Assembly (NCBI GenBank): GCA_947247005.1
Contig: OX365948.1
Location: 12,203,455 to 12,267,454, forward strand
DNA: 64,000 nt
Source: Spisula solida
Lineage: Eukaryota > Mollusca > Bivalvia > Venerida > Mactridae
Reading direction: 5' to 3'
The notes beneath the pieces are model-generated. The model made no database searches. It was given only the letters and a program-made list of their open reading frames with translations, and was not told the origin of the DNA. Below, in pieces: positions 12,627 through 24,258 of this stretch. Each line of letters begins with the position of its first letter. The stretch's first letter is position 1. The translations under genes and the position numbers were made by a program.

Positions 12627-15600
12627 ATGCGAGATATGCTGAATGGAGAGGCAGAGACGGTTATAAGGAAGGACTCAGATAGGAACCAGAATGGACTGGA
12701 AGAGTGTGACAAAAAGGTCACACCTTATGAACGTTTATCTCAGGACTTGACTAATGATCCGAGAGTGTTGAAGGAGATAACTCTGGGTAAAAGGATCGGA
12801 TTCTACCGGATTAGAGGCGAGCTTGGAAGTGGAAATTTCTCACAAGTCAAAATGGGAATACATGCCCTAACAAAAGGTATGAATGTTGTATTATTATACC
12901 CTCAGATAGGCAGTGTATTATTATACCCTCAGATAGGCAGTGTATTATTATACCCTCAGATAGGCAGTCTTTACATGTATCCTCCATCCTTCTCAAACTT
13001 GGGTTTTATTGATACTCATTGGTATCATGTCTAGTTGTTGGAACTATTATTGGAAGAGTTAATGAGAGTCAATGTTTTTATTATCGCCCTCCCCCTTCCA
13101 TCTTTAAATGAGGAGGTACATTACTTAGCACATATGTCAGTTGGTGGATAGATCAAACAGTTTTTAAAAACTAAATCAACAACATTTGGCCCTAAAATCC
13201 TCAAATTTTACATGGAGGTTCAGGTCAGCAACAGTAGATGACCCCTATTGATGTTTAGGTGAAATGTCTGAGTCGCTGTGACCTAAGTAACAAGCCTATA
13301 TAGTTAATCATTTTCAGCATTTTCTGAAAAGAATTTGAGTATATCATGAATCTGAAAATGACTGTGGTCAAGTATTTCACAATTTTACTCAAGAACTTAC
13401 TATTCTCTACCCTCCTCCTCTTTGGCTGGGAAATTGAAAACTTGGGCTTTGCTATGATCATTCGATATAATCTAAAAATTAAAATCTAAATTTTTAAATT
13501 TTATCAAATGTTTGTAAAGATGAAATTTTGTCCATTTTTCAGAGAAAGTTGCAATTAAGATTCTGGACAAAACAAAGTTAGATCAGAAAACACAAAGATT
13601 ACTTTCTAGAGAGATTTCAAGCATGGAAAATCTTCACCATCCTAATATCATCAGAATGTATGAGGTGAGTATACTTTGTGAAAAAATTCACATACCTAAT
13701 AAACATTTGGTTATTATGCCTTCCACATATAATGGGGAGACATGTTGACTTTGTTCTGGATGTCTATCTTACTGGACGTCTGTCACAAACTTTGTCCGCG
13801 ATTGTTCTCCTTAAAACTTTACTTGAAAAATAATAACAACTTTATTTATTGTGGATTACATATTTGGCAGCAATATCAATTTTCAATATGGTCCACTGGA
13901 AAGAAAAACAGACATCATACAAAATAATAAAGAACAATTAAAAGCATGCTTGGTACCAAGCCTAGTTGTGCATTATGTCCTGAATTTTAGTTTGCGTGAA
14001 TTTTGATAGAGGTATGGTTTTTTGTGGGAGACATACGTTTTTGTGTCAAAAACCCTTCTGGTTGTAATTGTGCTGGTGTGGTGGCTATATTTATTCCCCC
14101 ACCACTGGGTGCATATAGATTTGCCCTTGTTCTTATGTCTTGAGGTGTGTCTCAGAAACTGTTAAGATTATTTAATGAAGCATTAATAAAATTGTTAACT
14201 ACTACAGGGGTATGAAGCTTTGAAAATTGCTTTTTCTCTTACACTTTTATAGGGAGAAAGATAGGGTGACAGAGGGGATGGGAAGAAAGGTAGGGTGACA
14301 GAGGGGATGGAGAGAAAGGTAGGGTGACAAAGGGGATGGGAAGAAAGGTAGGGTGACAGAGGGGATGTAGAGAAAGGTAGGGTGACAAAGGGGATAAAGA
14401 GAAAGGTAGGGTGACAGAGGGGATGGAGAAAAAGGTAGGATGACGGAGGGGATGTAGAGAAAGGTAGGGTGACTGAGGGCATGGAGAGAAAGGTAGGGTG
14501 ACAGAGGGGATGGAGAGAAAGGTAGGGTGACAGAGAAAGGTAGGGTGACAGAGCGGATGTAGAGAAAGGTAGGGTGACAGAGGGGATGGAGAGAAAGACT
14601 GGTAGGGTGACAGAGGGGATGGGGAGAAAGGTAGGGTGACCGAGGGGATGGGGAGAAAGGTAGGTTGACAGAGGGGATGGGGAGAAAGGTAGGGTGACAG
14701 AGGGGATGGGGAGAAAGGTAGGGTAACAGAGGGGATTGGGAGAAAGGTAGGGTGACAAAGGGGATGGGAAGAAAGGTAGGGTGACAGAGGGGATGTAGAG
14801 AAAGGTAGGGTGGCAGAGCGGATGTAGAAAAAGGTAGGGTGACAGAGGGGATGGGGAGAAAGGTAGGGTGACAGAGGGGATGGGGAGAAAAGTAGGGTGA
14901 CCGAGGGGATGGGGAGAAGGTAGGGTGACAGAGGGGATGGAGAGAAAGGTAGGGTGACAGAGGGGATGTAGACAAAGGTAGGGTGACAAAGGGGATGGGA
15001 AGAAAGATAGGGTGACAGAGTAGATGGGGGAGAAAGGTAGGGTGACAGAGGGGATGGGGAGAAAGGTAGGGTGAAAAAGGGGATGGGGAGAAAGGTAGGG
15101 TGATAGAGGGGATGGGGAGAAAGGTAGGGTGACAGAGGGGATGGGGAGAAAAGTAGGGTGACAGAGGGGATGGGGAGAAGGTAGGGTGACAGAGGGGATG
15201 GAGAGAAAGGTAGGGTGACAGAGGGGATGTAGACAAAGGTAGGGTGACAAAGGGGATGGGAAGAAAGATAGGGTGACAGAGTAGATGGGGGAGAAAGGTA
15301 GGGTGACAGAGGGGATGGGGAGAAAGGTAGGGTGAAAAAGGGGATGGGGAGAAAGGTAGGGTGATAGAGGGGATGGAGAGAAAGGTAGGGTGACAGAGGG
15401 GATGGAAAGGTAGAGTTACAGAGGGGATGGGGAGAAAGGTAGGGTGACAGAGGGGATGGAGAGAAAGGTAGGTTGATAGAGGGGATGGAGAGAAAGGTAG
15501 GGTTACAGAGGGGATGGGTAGAAAGGTAGGGTGACAGAGGGGATGGAGAGAAAGGTAGTGTGGTAGAGGGGATGGAGAGAAAGGTAGGGTGATAGAGGGG

Positions 15601-18600
15601 ATGGAGAGAAAGGTAGGGTGATAGAGTTGATGGAAAGAAAGGTAGGGTGATAGAGGGGATGGAGAGAAAGGTAGGGTGATAGAGTGGATGGAAAGAAAGG
15701 TAGGGTGATAGAGGGGATGGGGAGAAATATGGGGTGAGAGAGGGGATGGGGAGAAAGGTAGGCTTAAAGATAGGATATAAGAGAATGAGGGAGGTAGGCA
15801 GGGAGGGAGATAGATTAGAGGGAAAATAGTGTTACACCGTTCTCTAAAAGTTGTAGCACTTGTTTAAAACACTTTACATTTGTGTCATTTGTTTTAAAAC
15901 ATACAGTATTAAAGTGTTCTTCTCTATATTTATCCTTGATATATACAATTATATTTGTATGTAAGGTATACAATGGACTACATATGGGGTAGTTAATGCA
16001 TACGGTGAGCTATTGTAATTGCCATGGGTTCTTGGACTTCAGAGGCTAGTTTCTTTACAAGCTAATGTAGAAATTTTGAAAATATTCTTCTGTGAAACTG
16101 CTCGGCTGAGCAAAATTTCAAAATAATTTCACCGGAATGTTCCGAGGGTGACCCTCATCCAAATTCCTGACCAAATGAGGGAACGACCTATAGTGCCATC
16201 ATAGCCGCTTGTATTTGGAAACAGAAAACTGTTCTTTAGGACTGTTCACAAATATAGGTAAAAATATCTGATTACTTAAAACCAGTATGTTATATCCTTA
16301 GGTTATTCTTATTGATACTGGATGATGATTGAATGTCCCGCAGGGTTCTATAGTGGACTTCTTTGACAAATATGTCAAATTTATTAATGTATATTTTTTA
16401 CACATTATCAGGTTGTGGAAACGCTTGCTAAACTACATATTGTGATGGAGTATGCCGGTGGTGGCGAATTATTCACACGTATCTCCAGTGAGGGCAAGCT
16501 CTCAGAACCTGAAGCCAGACACGTATTCTCACAAGTTGTCGCTGCTATGGAACACATGGTATGTATTTTGATCTGTATTCCAACCTTCGTTCTCATGTAT
16601 ACAATCATGTCATTTATCAGTCAATGGGAGGAACATTTTAAGACTTAACTCAGACTTGGACTTCCAATGTTAATTAGTGTTCTTTTTACTTTTATATTTA
16701 ACATATAATTATAGGATAGTTTAGTAAAAAGATATAGCACTTTTTTAACGTAGACATTTTGGTAAATTGAAATACTTGTGTATACTGTCAACATCCCACT
16801 TTGGAGGCATATGTCCCTTACTGTGACAGTTCTTGTCATATGATATATTGATAAGAAAACAGTGTACAGTGGGAAACAACAATAATACAGGCAAAATTTC
16901 ATTGTTTTTTATTCAATGTAAAAGCCAGTGATTTAAATTTTGCAAATTTTGAGTTGTTAAGTGTGAGTTTTAGTCTTAAAATGTTTGTGAATTATGTCCC
17001 TGTTCAGTGGAATGGAGATTTATCATTTGCCGTGGTTCTTTAGTTACTTAAATGAATAACTGAAATCGAGTCAATGTTTCTAAGAAAACTGTCCATTCTT
17101 ATTCAAAGTCAAACTAACAAATGACTACCTGTATAATAGGGGTTGGAATTATTAAGTTCAAGGTCATTCAAGGTCATCACCAAGCGAAAACTAATGAAAG
17201 AATGTAATATATGCCAGTTGAAAGCTCTTAAATGCTATAATCTTTGAACTTAATTTGCAAACCTTTCAACTCAGATTTCATACTAAAGGCATCATAATCT
17301 AGTACACCATAGGGAATTATTTCAATTAAGTCTAATCTTTAAACACTGCCTTGTCTTCCAGTGACCTTAATGACTTGATATCATCGACTGAACACTTCTT
17401 AATTAAACACAATACAAAAATCACATTTTTGTCACATTTTTCCTTTTTCATGCAAAGTCATTCTGCATTAAACCTTCTAATCAGTAAGATAAAGTAACAG
17501 ATTAAATCACATGTTCCATTGATTTGTCAATGTATGTCAAGTAGTCAACATACAAGTCTAGTCTACATTTGTTTCCATTAAGGAATTATTGTCAGTCGTA
17601 TTTTTTCAAATCATTTAAAGGCAAAGTAAGTAGCTTTTCTGAGGAGATTTGTCAGTGGTATAATTGATAAATGAAGGATTGATGACTTTATGTAGTATGT
17701 GATGTTATTAAAGCAGCCTACCTGTTATTGATTTATTGTCATTGGCTAACTAGTTGTAGATGGTCTGATGAAGTGCTTATAGACTTATTACACAAGGTCA
17801 CTGTTATAAACATTCTGTATACCAGCCACATTACATCGTTAGTATTCAATAACTCTCACACTAGCTGCTAGTTCTTGACAAAAGATCAGAGTTTGATTTG
17901 TTATATTCTTGTCCCAGTTTTATGTTAGTGATTGTGTTTATGTGTTAATTAATAGACTGGTTGGTTGGCTTAGTCTACACAGCATTTATCTCTTGGGGTG
18001 GCACGGTGGATGAGTGGTTAACGCTCTTGACTACCAATCCGGACGTCTCTGGTTTGATTCTCAGCCAGGGCACTGGAAATTTCAGAAACACTTTTCAGCA
18101 TTTCCCACTGGTTACCCAGAGGTAATAGTCTCGTGTGTATCGGTGCTATACACCGGGCACGTTAAAGGACCAATAGTCGGGCGGGCGGTCTGTCTGTTAG
18201 CAAAATCATGTTTGCTCTGTAACGTTGTCGTTTCTTACCATATTTTTAAATCGCTTGGTATAACTGTTAACCACATCAAGACGTTGTGTCATGCGCAAAA
18301 CCCAGGTCGTTAGCTCAAAGGTCAAGGTCACACTTTGAGGTCAAAGGTTAAAAGGCACAAAATCGTGTCTGCTCTGTAACTTTGTCATTTCTTACTGGAA
18401 TTTAAAAATCGCTTGGTACAACTGTTAACTACATCAAGATGGTGTGTCATGGGCAAGACCCAGGTCCCTTAGCTCAAAGGTCAAATTTGGAGGTCAAAGG
18501 TTAAAAGGCACAAAATCGTGTCCGCTCGGTAACATTGTCACTTTTTATTGGATATTTATTATCCTTGGTACAAATGTTCACCACATCAAGAAGGTGTGTC

Positions 18601-21600
18601 ATGCCCAAGACCCAGGTCCCTAGCTCAAAGGTCAAGGTCACACTTGGAGATTGAAGGTTAAAAGGCACAAATAGGCATGTGATTCGTGTCCACTCTGTAA
18701 CTTTGCCATTTCTAATTGGATATTTATGATATTTAGTTCAAATGTTTACCACATCAAGACGATGTGTCATGTGCAAGACCCAGGTCAAGGTCACACTTTA
18801 AGGTGAATGGTTATAAAGTCATGCAAGTCGTGTCTGCTCTGTAATTTTGTCCTTTCTTTGTGGATTTTAAAAGTGCTTGGTACAAATGTTGTGTTTCTGA
18901 CTGGATTTGAAAAGATAAAAGTAACTATAAATTTAAATAATATTCCTGTGTCAAGCAGTGCTGAGGGGGTATGATTCATCACTCTAGTGATAGTTCTAGT
19001 TTTGTCATGATTCGTCAAAAAACATGGCCGCCAGTGGGTAGGGCGCTGTTTACCCCTATATCTATAGTAAAATCTTTTAAAATCTTCTCTTAAAAGTACT
19101 GGTTGGATTTCACTATAAATTGGTAAAATTGTTCCTTCGGTGGTTCTTTCTTAAAATAGCTAAAAGAATTATAACCTATGCAGAACTCTGGTTGCCATGG
19201 CAACCAATAGGACTTTTTTAAAAAAATCGTAAGTAATCAACCGCCGGCCAGATTTCAAAATAATTTGACAGAAATAGTTGTTAGGTGACCCTCTTACAAA
19301 ATTGACATTTTTATTGTGATTTGTCAAAAGACATGACCACCAGTGGGTGGGGCCCTGTTTTCCCTATATATCTATAGTAAAATCTCTTAAAATCTTCTTC
19401 TCTAAAAGTACTGGTTGGATTTCATGTTAAATGGGTAACGATGTTCCTTGGGTTATCCTTTCAAAAAATAGCTAAACGAATTATAATGCATGCAGAACTC
19501 TGGTTGCCATGGCAACCCATAAGAAAAACTTTAAAAAATATATGGTTCTACTGGATCAATGTGCACAGGTGAGTGGCCTAGGTCCTTTGGGAAAAAAGGT
19601 TACCTGCTGTTTATTGGTGGCTTAGTTTTGGTGTATGGCGACCATTTTGAAATGGTTGCTATGGCAACTTTGCAACTTGTTTTGAGTGGGTCTCATGAAC
19701 ATTTTTTTTTAATGGTTCAAGGAATGTTTGTACCAAGTTTGGTGGTTTCCTAAAAAAATTAATGTTTTTTGGACATTATTGCTGGACTACAAGGAGTCTG
19801 TTCAGAAAGAGATTCCTTGTATCACACCAATGTCTCTTCTACTTGCCGTCCCTTCTGCAAAACACAAGACTCCATTTGAAATAAGTGTTTGCACTTTTAT
19901 GGGTTATCCTTGATCGAAAGGTTTATATAATTATGCTAGAAGTCATGAGTTTGAACACATAACATTTATGCTGCTTATGAGTAAGTACATAGTAAAAGCA
20001 CAGGAAACATTTGACTTACAACAAGTGTATTTTTCTAAAATAATAGAAGTACATGTATATCATACTTGTTCGTTGTACCTAACCAGGGCAGAAATTACAA
20101 CCAATACTTACACTCAGCACTCAACCCTCAAATATTGAAATTTACTCTTTTCATGTTCATAGCTACATTTTTTTGAGAGCAAAATGTTAAAATAATGTTA
20201 AATTAGTACTAGATATAATTTTAGCTTACTTTCTAGTGTATTTATTTGATTTATTTGACAACCATGGTAAATTTTAATGGTGATATTCTTGATTTATGGA
20301 CATTTATTACTACTGTCATAATAAATGAAGCCTTCATAACGTCTGAAATGGACATTGTTTGCATGTTTGCTGTTTATTATAATGAAGCATGCAATGATAA
20401 AATCTATAAAACATGATTAACTATGCAGAAATACAAGATATTCTGAGAAATTCTTTGACTATGGATTAATGGCCTGCTATAATGACCATTTTGTTAGATA
20501 AATTTGCATCTTTTTATACCTGTTTCTATAGTTACTATGGATTTGTTTTGCATGTTGTTGAGTTTATATGTGAAATATAATATTTCTATACATTTGAAAG
20601 GAAACATCCTTGGTTGACATAATAAAATACTGAACATACATAATTATCATCATCAGCATCATAATCTAATTATCATCATCATCACTACTGGCACAATTAT
20701 CATCATTGTCACTACTGGCACAATTATCATCATCATCACTACTGACACAATTATCTTCATCATCTTTACTGGCACAATTATCATCATCATCACTACTGGC
20801 ACAATTATCTTCATCATCTAAGTATCATCATTATCACTACTGGCACAATTATCATCATCATCACTACTGACACAATTATCTTCATCATCTAAGTATCATC
20901 ATCATCACTACTGGCACAATTATCTTCATCATCTAAGTATCATCATCATCACTACTGACACAATTATCTTCATCATCTAAGTACAATGTATCATCATCAT
21001 CACTACTGACACAATTATCTTAATCATATAAGTATCATCATCATCACCACTGACACAATTATCTTCATCATCTAAGTATCATCATTATCACCACGATTTT
21101 ATTCATCATCTAAGTACCATTGCAGCCACCACAATCATCATCATCTAATAAGCATCACCATCCGTTGCATTCATCAAGACTTAAGCGCCAGCATCATATA
21201 AAAAATTAAATAATCTGTTTGATTTTATCTTTCAGCATGGTCAAAACATCATCCATAGAGATCTCAAAGCAGAGAATGTGTTCTATTCAGGATCTAGATA
21301 CGTGAAAGTGGGAGATTTTGGATTTAGCACATGTTGTAATCCGGACACTCTGCTGAACACATTCTGTGGATCCCCACCGTACGCTGCACCCGAACTCTTC
21401 AAGGATGAAAGTTATGTTGGTGTGTTTGTTGACATTTGGGCAATGGGTATCATGTTGTACTTTATGGTGACGGGTATTATGCCGTTCCGAGCTGACACTG
21501 TGGCTAAGTTGAAAAAGTGCATATTGGACGGAAGTTATATTATACCTTCATACGTATCAGACAGTTGTCAATTCCTTATACGCAGTATTCTAAAGGCCGT

Positions 21601-21982
21601 ACCACAGGACCGCTTCACCATGCAGGAAATCATTCACTCTGAATGGCTTGAAGGACAAGAATTTCCACCGGCATTAGAGCCATACAGTGTGTACCCTAGT
21701 TTCTCTGGTGCTAATTTGAGTGAAGAAGAACGTGACGCCAAAAAAACACTACAAGATCTCGGCATAACCGATGATCATTTTAGACAACATGGTGGCAAAG
21801 ACTCACGCTCAAGTGTTACTGGTACATACAGAATAGTGCTACACAGAATTCATAAACGGAAGGTTGGAATCATGGAAAACAGTTCTTCAGACAATTTACA
21901 AGAACTCAATCGTAGCGCAAGACAAGAAAGTCAGCCACCAGTAACTGTGAACAAGCAATCCAAGTTGTGCACTATATTGTGA
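12627..21982 (+). CDS. NIM1K: NIM1-type AMPK-related serine/threonine kinase, complete
   Basis: Four coding exons join in phase: 12627-12876, 13543-13664, 16412-16558 and 21236-21982 (stop TGA). All introns are GT-AG. The product is 421 residues, close to vertebrate NIM1 (about 436). Start: an earlier in-frame TTG is ignored; the ATG at 12627 is used. Kinase landmarks are glycine loop GSGNFS (67-72), VAIK lysine 89, likely helix-C Glu107, HRDLKAEN (180-187), DFG (200-202), activation loop [14 protein letters not shown] with Thr215 at the LKB1-site position of AMPK-family kinases, and DIWAMGIM. The N-terminal TPYERL and [20 protein letters not shown] segments and the [10 protein letters not shown] hinge are hallmarks of NIM1 rather than SIK, MARK or BRSK. 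No UBA or KA1 domain is seen. The C-terminus ends LCTIL, a CaaX-like motif. Family biology (LKB1-dependent activation) is known from vertebrates; the role here is inferred. Confidence 0.96.
12888..12968 (+). repeat. 27-bp unit, three perfect copies, just after a splice donor
   Basis: The unit beginning GTATTATTATACCCTCAGAT is repeated exactly three times, starting 12 bases after the end of the first kinase coding exon. It lies in intron 1 and is open in the kinase frame, so read-through would add a short repeat peptide before a stop at 13034. Confidence 0.9.
13726..14130 (+). repeat. GGGGAGACAT-type dispersed repeat, copy 1, interrupted
   Basis: The copy contains 'ggggagacatgttgactttg', 'gctggatg'-like sequence, 'ggtaccaagcctagttgtgc' and 'gggagacatacgtttttg'. 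Copies at 23998-24235 and 60720-60930 share these blocks in the same order. Here about 120 bp of unrelated AT-rich sequence (about 13834-13950) interrupts the match. It lies in intron 2 of the kinase gene. Confidence 0.65.
14252..15765. repeat. 29-bp purine-rich minisatellite, about 50 copies
   Basis: The unit is GGGGATGGGGAGAAAGGTAG then GGTGACAGA. The plus strand is almost all purine plus T, with hardly any C except in GACAGA. Within it a block of nine units (261 bp) is duplicated: a distinctive GGGGAGAAGG variant occurs at 14911 and 15172, with matching variants following each. Because 29 is not a multiple of 3, the minus strand stays open in more than one frame, producing spurious 329 and 351 residue frames. 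It occupies over half of kinase intron 2. Confidence 0.95.
15990..16200 (+). repeat. Fragment of a dispersed repeat shared with 19.0-19.5 kb
   Basis: 'atttcaaaataattt', a gap, and 'gtgaccctc' are shared with the repeat copies at 19240-19300. The identity is partial and the boundaries are uncertain. Confidence 0.4.
17995..18200 (+). repeat. tRNA-derived SINE, near full length
   Basis: The head GGCACGGTGGATGAGTGGTT, ACGCTCTTGACTACCAATCC and GGTTTGATTCTC looks like a tRNA with A and B boxes (RNA polymerase III promoter). The body contains GGCACTGGAAATTTCAGAAA and GTGTGTATCGGTGCTATACA. A reverse copy lies at 54.8-55.0 kb, a truncated copy at 8.34 kb and a tail fragment at 19.79 kb. It sits in kinase intron 3 directly before a tandem array. 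Confidence 0.85.
18200..18890 (+). repeat. Array-bearing repeat, unit about 150-170 bp, four to five copies
   Basis: The monomer has, in order, 'cgtgtctgctctgtaacttt', 'tggtacaactgttaaccaca', 'atcaagacggtgtgtcatg', 'caagacccaggtc' and AAAGGTCAAGGTCACACTT. The last block contains TCAAGGTCA and AGGTCAAAGGTTA, which resemble nuclear-receptor binding sites. A related array lies at 59.0-59.9 kb. Confidence 0.8.
19010..19520 (+). repeat. Dispersed repeat, two tandem copies about 300 bp apart
   Basis: 'ggccgccagtgggtagggcgctgttt', 'tatctatagtaaaatctttt', 'ctctggttgccatggcaacc' and 'gtgaccctc' occur in the same order at 19023-19300 and, with minor changes, at 19330-19520. It is intronic in the kinase gene. 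Confidence 0.7.
19793..19830 (+). repeat. SINE tail fragment
   Basis: AGTCTGTTCAGAAAGAG followed by ATTCCTTGTATCACACC matches the 3' tail of the SINE family seen at 8.34, 18.0 and 54.8 kb. Confidence 0.55.
20640..21125 (+). repeat. ATC-rich compound micro/minisatellite
   Basis: Runs of (CATCAT)n alternate with CACTACTGGCACAATTATC and TTCATCATCTAAGTATC blocks. It ends about 110 bp before the last kinase exon, close to the branch-point region of intron 3. Confidence 0.9.
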
Positions 21983-22435
21983 TCCTAAGTCTGTGATAGT
22001 AATCATTAAAATCTTCTAAATAGTATTTTGACTTGGTTAGTAATCAAAATATGTGCTAAGAGAAATCATAATGTTTGTTCATGCATGTCAGTATTAGTCT
22101 CTGACACCATTCTGATGTCGAGAAAATCTCATTTATATCATTGAAAATCAACTCAAAATCATTAACTAATTAAATTCTAGAATCAATTAATTTTCCTGCC
22201 AATGAACATTCATATCTTGCTGCTGCCCGACTGATTTGTAAATATTTCATCAATAATATTATCAAAAATGTGCTGTGCATGAAAAATAATCAGTTTAAAG
22301 ATATACTCAATGTAAAGCATAATTGTTCACATTTGATGCCTTAAGTCAATACTGAGTTTAGCCAATAGATTATCATCCGTGTAATAACCCCTATTGGTCA
22401 CTTCTCCCTGACATAGTCGACCATTTGAATAATAT
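21983..22435 (+). other. Probable 3' UTR and downstream flank of the kinase gene
   Basis: AT-rich sequence follows the stop codon. No strong AATAAA is evident in the first 450 bases, so the poly(A) site cannot be placed with confidence. Confidence 0.35.
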
Positions 22436-22975
22436 GAGAGCTATTACAGTCACTTGTTTGTCGGCGTTGCTTATGGTTACATGCAAAACTAACCTTGCTT
22501 ATATTTCAATAACCTAAGCATATATTGAATTGAAACTTTACACTGGCTTTCCCTGTCAACTAATCAACCATGTTAGATGACACTTGGATGCATTTAATGC
22601 AAATTATGGCCCTTTATTACTTACTAAATTTGGTTAAAGTTTTGCATAGTATCAGTGCTAGGTCATTGTCACTTGCAACACCTGCTTACCATCATAAGAC
22701 GATGGTATCAGTCAAGGGCAATAACTCTAGTTTGATTTTATTTGAGTTATGTTCCCTTTTATTAACATGGAGTGTTCTCAGGTAGTTTTACATGCAAGTT
22801 TTATTGAGACCATATCTTAGCTACTATATATGATATTGCATTGATACTTACAAAACTTGTTCATCATCATTAGTCAATGGTACGAGTAAGTGCAATAACC
22901 CCGTTTTGAAGTTAATTGGAGTTATTCCCCTACTGAAAATAGTTGAGCGCGCTGTCCATGGACTGCTCTTGTTAT
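22436..22975 (+). repeat. GAGCTATT...GAGCGCGCTGT family, copy 1
   Basis: The head AGAGCTATTACAGTCACTTG and GTCGGCG is followed by internal units with 'ggttaaagtttt' and 'cataagac', then the tail GTTGAGCGCGCTGTCCATGG. The same head and tail bound the larger copy at 27663-28560. Confidence 0.7.
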
Positions 22976-23206
22976 ATAAAAGGATCAAAAGTCAGCATGA
23001 ATAAGCTGACCAATTTGAAACCTGCATCACAAATATAGCAAGTTTATTAAAAATAAAATATGAATCTGTGATAATAAAAATTAAAATGATAATATATTAA
23101 CTGTTTTATAGTGGCCTTACTGAGTCATTAATGCAGTTCAAAATATTCTTTTTATACCTATATTTATGCTTTTACAACAGTTTGACTTTGTAGTGTTAAG
23201 GCAAAA

Positions 23207-23280
23207 ATTCATTCATTCATTTATTCATCCATCCATCCATCCATCTATCTATCCATCCATCCATCCATTGATTCATTCAT
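23207..23280 (+). repeat. (ATTC)n/(ATCC)n microsatellite
   Basis: Tetranucleotide runs ATTC, ATCC and ATCT over about 70 bp directly precede a MITE copy. Confidence 0.9.
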
Positions 23281-23289
23281 GTTGTTTTT

Positions 23290-23720
23290 TTAGTCCCCTA
23301 CCGGTTTTTGACCGGAGAGGACTATAGGTTTGCCCTCCGTCCGTCCGTCAACAAATCTGGATCCTGACATAACTCAAACAGTTTCCAAGCTAAGTTTATG
23401 AAACTTGGTATGTGGATAGGGGACAATAAGGGGATTATGCACGTCTTAAAATATTTTGATTCTGACAAAAATTGTGGTTGCTATGGTGACAGAAAGAGTG
23501 AAAATATGCCAAAATCTGGATCCTGTCATAACTCTAACAGTTTTCAAGCTAGGTTTATGAAACTTGATATGTGGATAGGGGGCAATAAGGGGATTATGCA
23601 CGTCTAAAAATATTTTGATTCTGACAAAAATTGCTACGGCAACAGAAACATTGAAAATGGCTTAAAACCGGTAGGGGACTTCTGTATTGCTTTCAATTCT
23701 TAATTACTTGTTCTCTTTAA
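23290..23720. mobile_element. AGTCCCCTACCGG-type MITE, copy 2 (best preserved)
   Basis: The ends AGTCCCCTACCGGTTTT and AAAACCGGTAGGGGACT are perfect inverted repeats of 17 bp. The interior has a CCGTCCGTCCGTC run and two tandem monomers of about 170 bp (GATCCTGACATAACTCAAAC / GATCCTGTCATAACTCTAAC). Confidence 0.85.
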
Positions 23721-23997
23721 AGGCCACCTCTGTAGGCAGATCAATGATGTATAGTCCCAAAGGGATGGTCTTATTATAGAGGTTAATCTAGACATCAAAC
23801 TTGTACTGGTAATATGTTTGTTTGTTTTTATACCTTACCTAAGAAAACATTGAAACATGTAAATACTTGTCTTCTAGCCTTTCTACTAATGTATCATTCA
23901 GCTTGGAACTAGAAACCAATATGTATGTTGTTTTCAGCCTGATGGCTTGATTCCTTTTTGGGTTATATTCATTTACTGAACAGTATTATAGTTTTGT

Positions 23998-24235
23998 CTC
24001 TCACATAAAGTGGGGGAGACATCTTGATTTTGGGCTGGATGGATAGATGTTTGTTCACACTTGTTGTAATTAACCATTGGTTGAATTTCAATGAAACTTC
24101 ACATGATTACTGGTACCAAGCCTTGTTGTGCATATTTTCTGGAATTTTAGGTCCGATGATTTTTTCCAAATTGTGACCCTTTATGGGAGACATACGTTTT
24201 TTGCGTCAAAACACTTTTAATTTTACAAATGTTTT
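23998..24235 (+). repeat. GGGGAGACAT-type dispersed repeat, copy 2
   Basis: The order 'gggggagacatcttgatttt', 'gctggatgg', 'aatgaaacttcacatgatta', 'gggagacatacg' matches copies at 13.7 and 60.7 kb. Confidence 0.7.
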
Positions 24236-24258
24236 CTTTATAAATCAGGTTAATATAC

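Noticed and set aside
12877..13034. Read-through of kinase exon 1 into the 27-bp repeats as an alternative C-terminus
   Set aside because: The donor at 12876 is good and the kinase domain continues perfectly in the next exon; the open stretch is explained by the repeat length being divisible by three.
14195..15250. Open frames of 351 and 329 residues on the minus strand, Pro/Ser/Leu-rich
   Set aside because: They are produced by a 29-bp minisatellite that lacks stops on the minus strand; two overlapping frames show the same repeat peptide, and no start context, splice signals or flanking domain supports a protein.
17995..18090. Possible functional tRNA gene
   Set aside because: A and B boxes are present but the sequence does not form a proper anticodon arm and acceptor stem, and copies with the same body occur elsewhere, so it is a SINE head.
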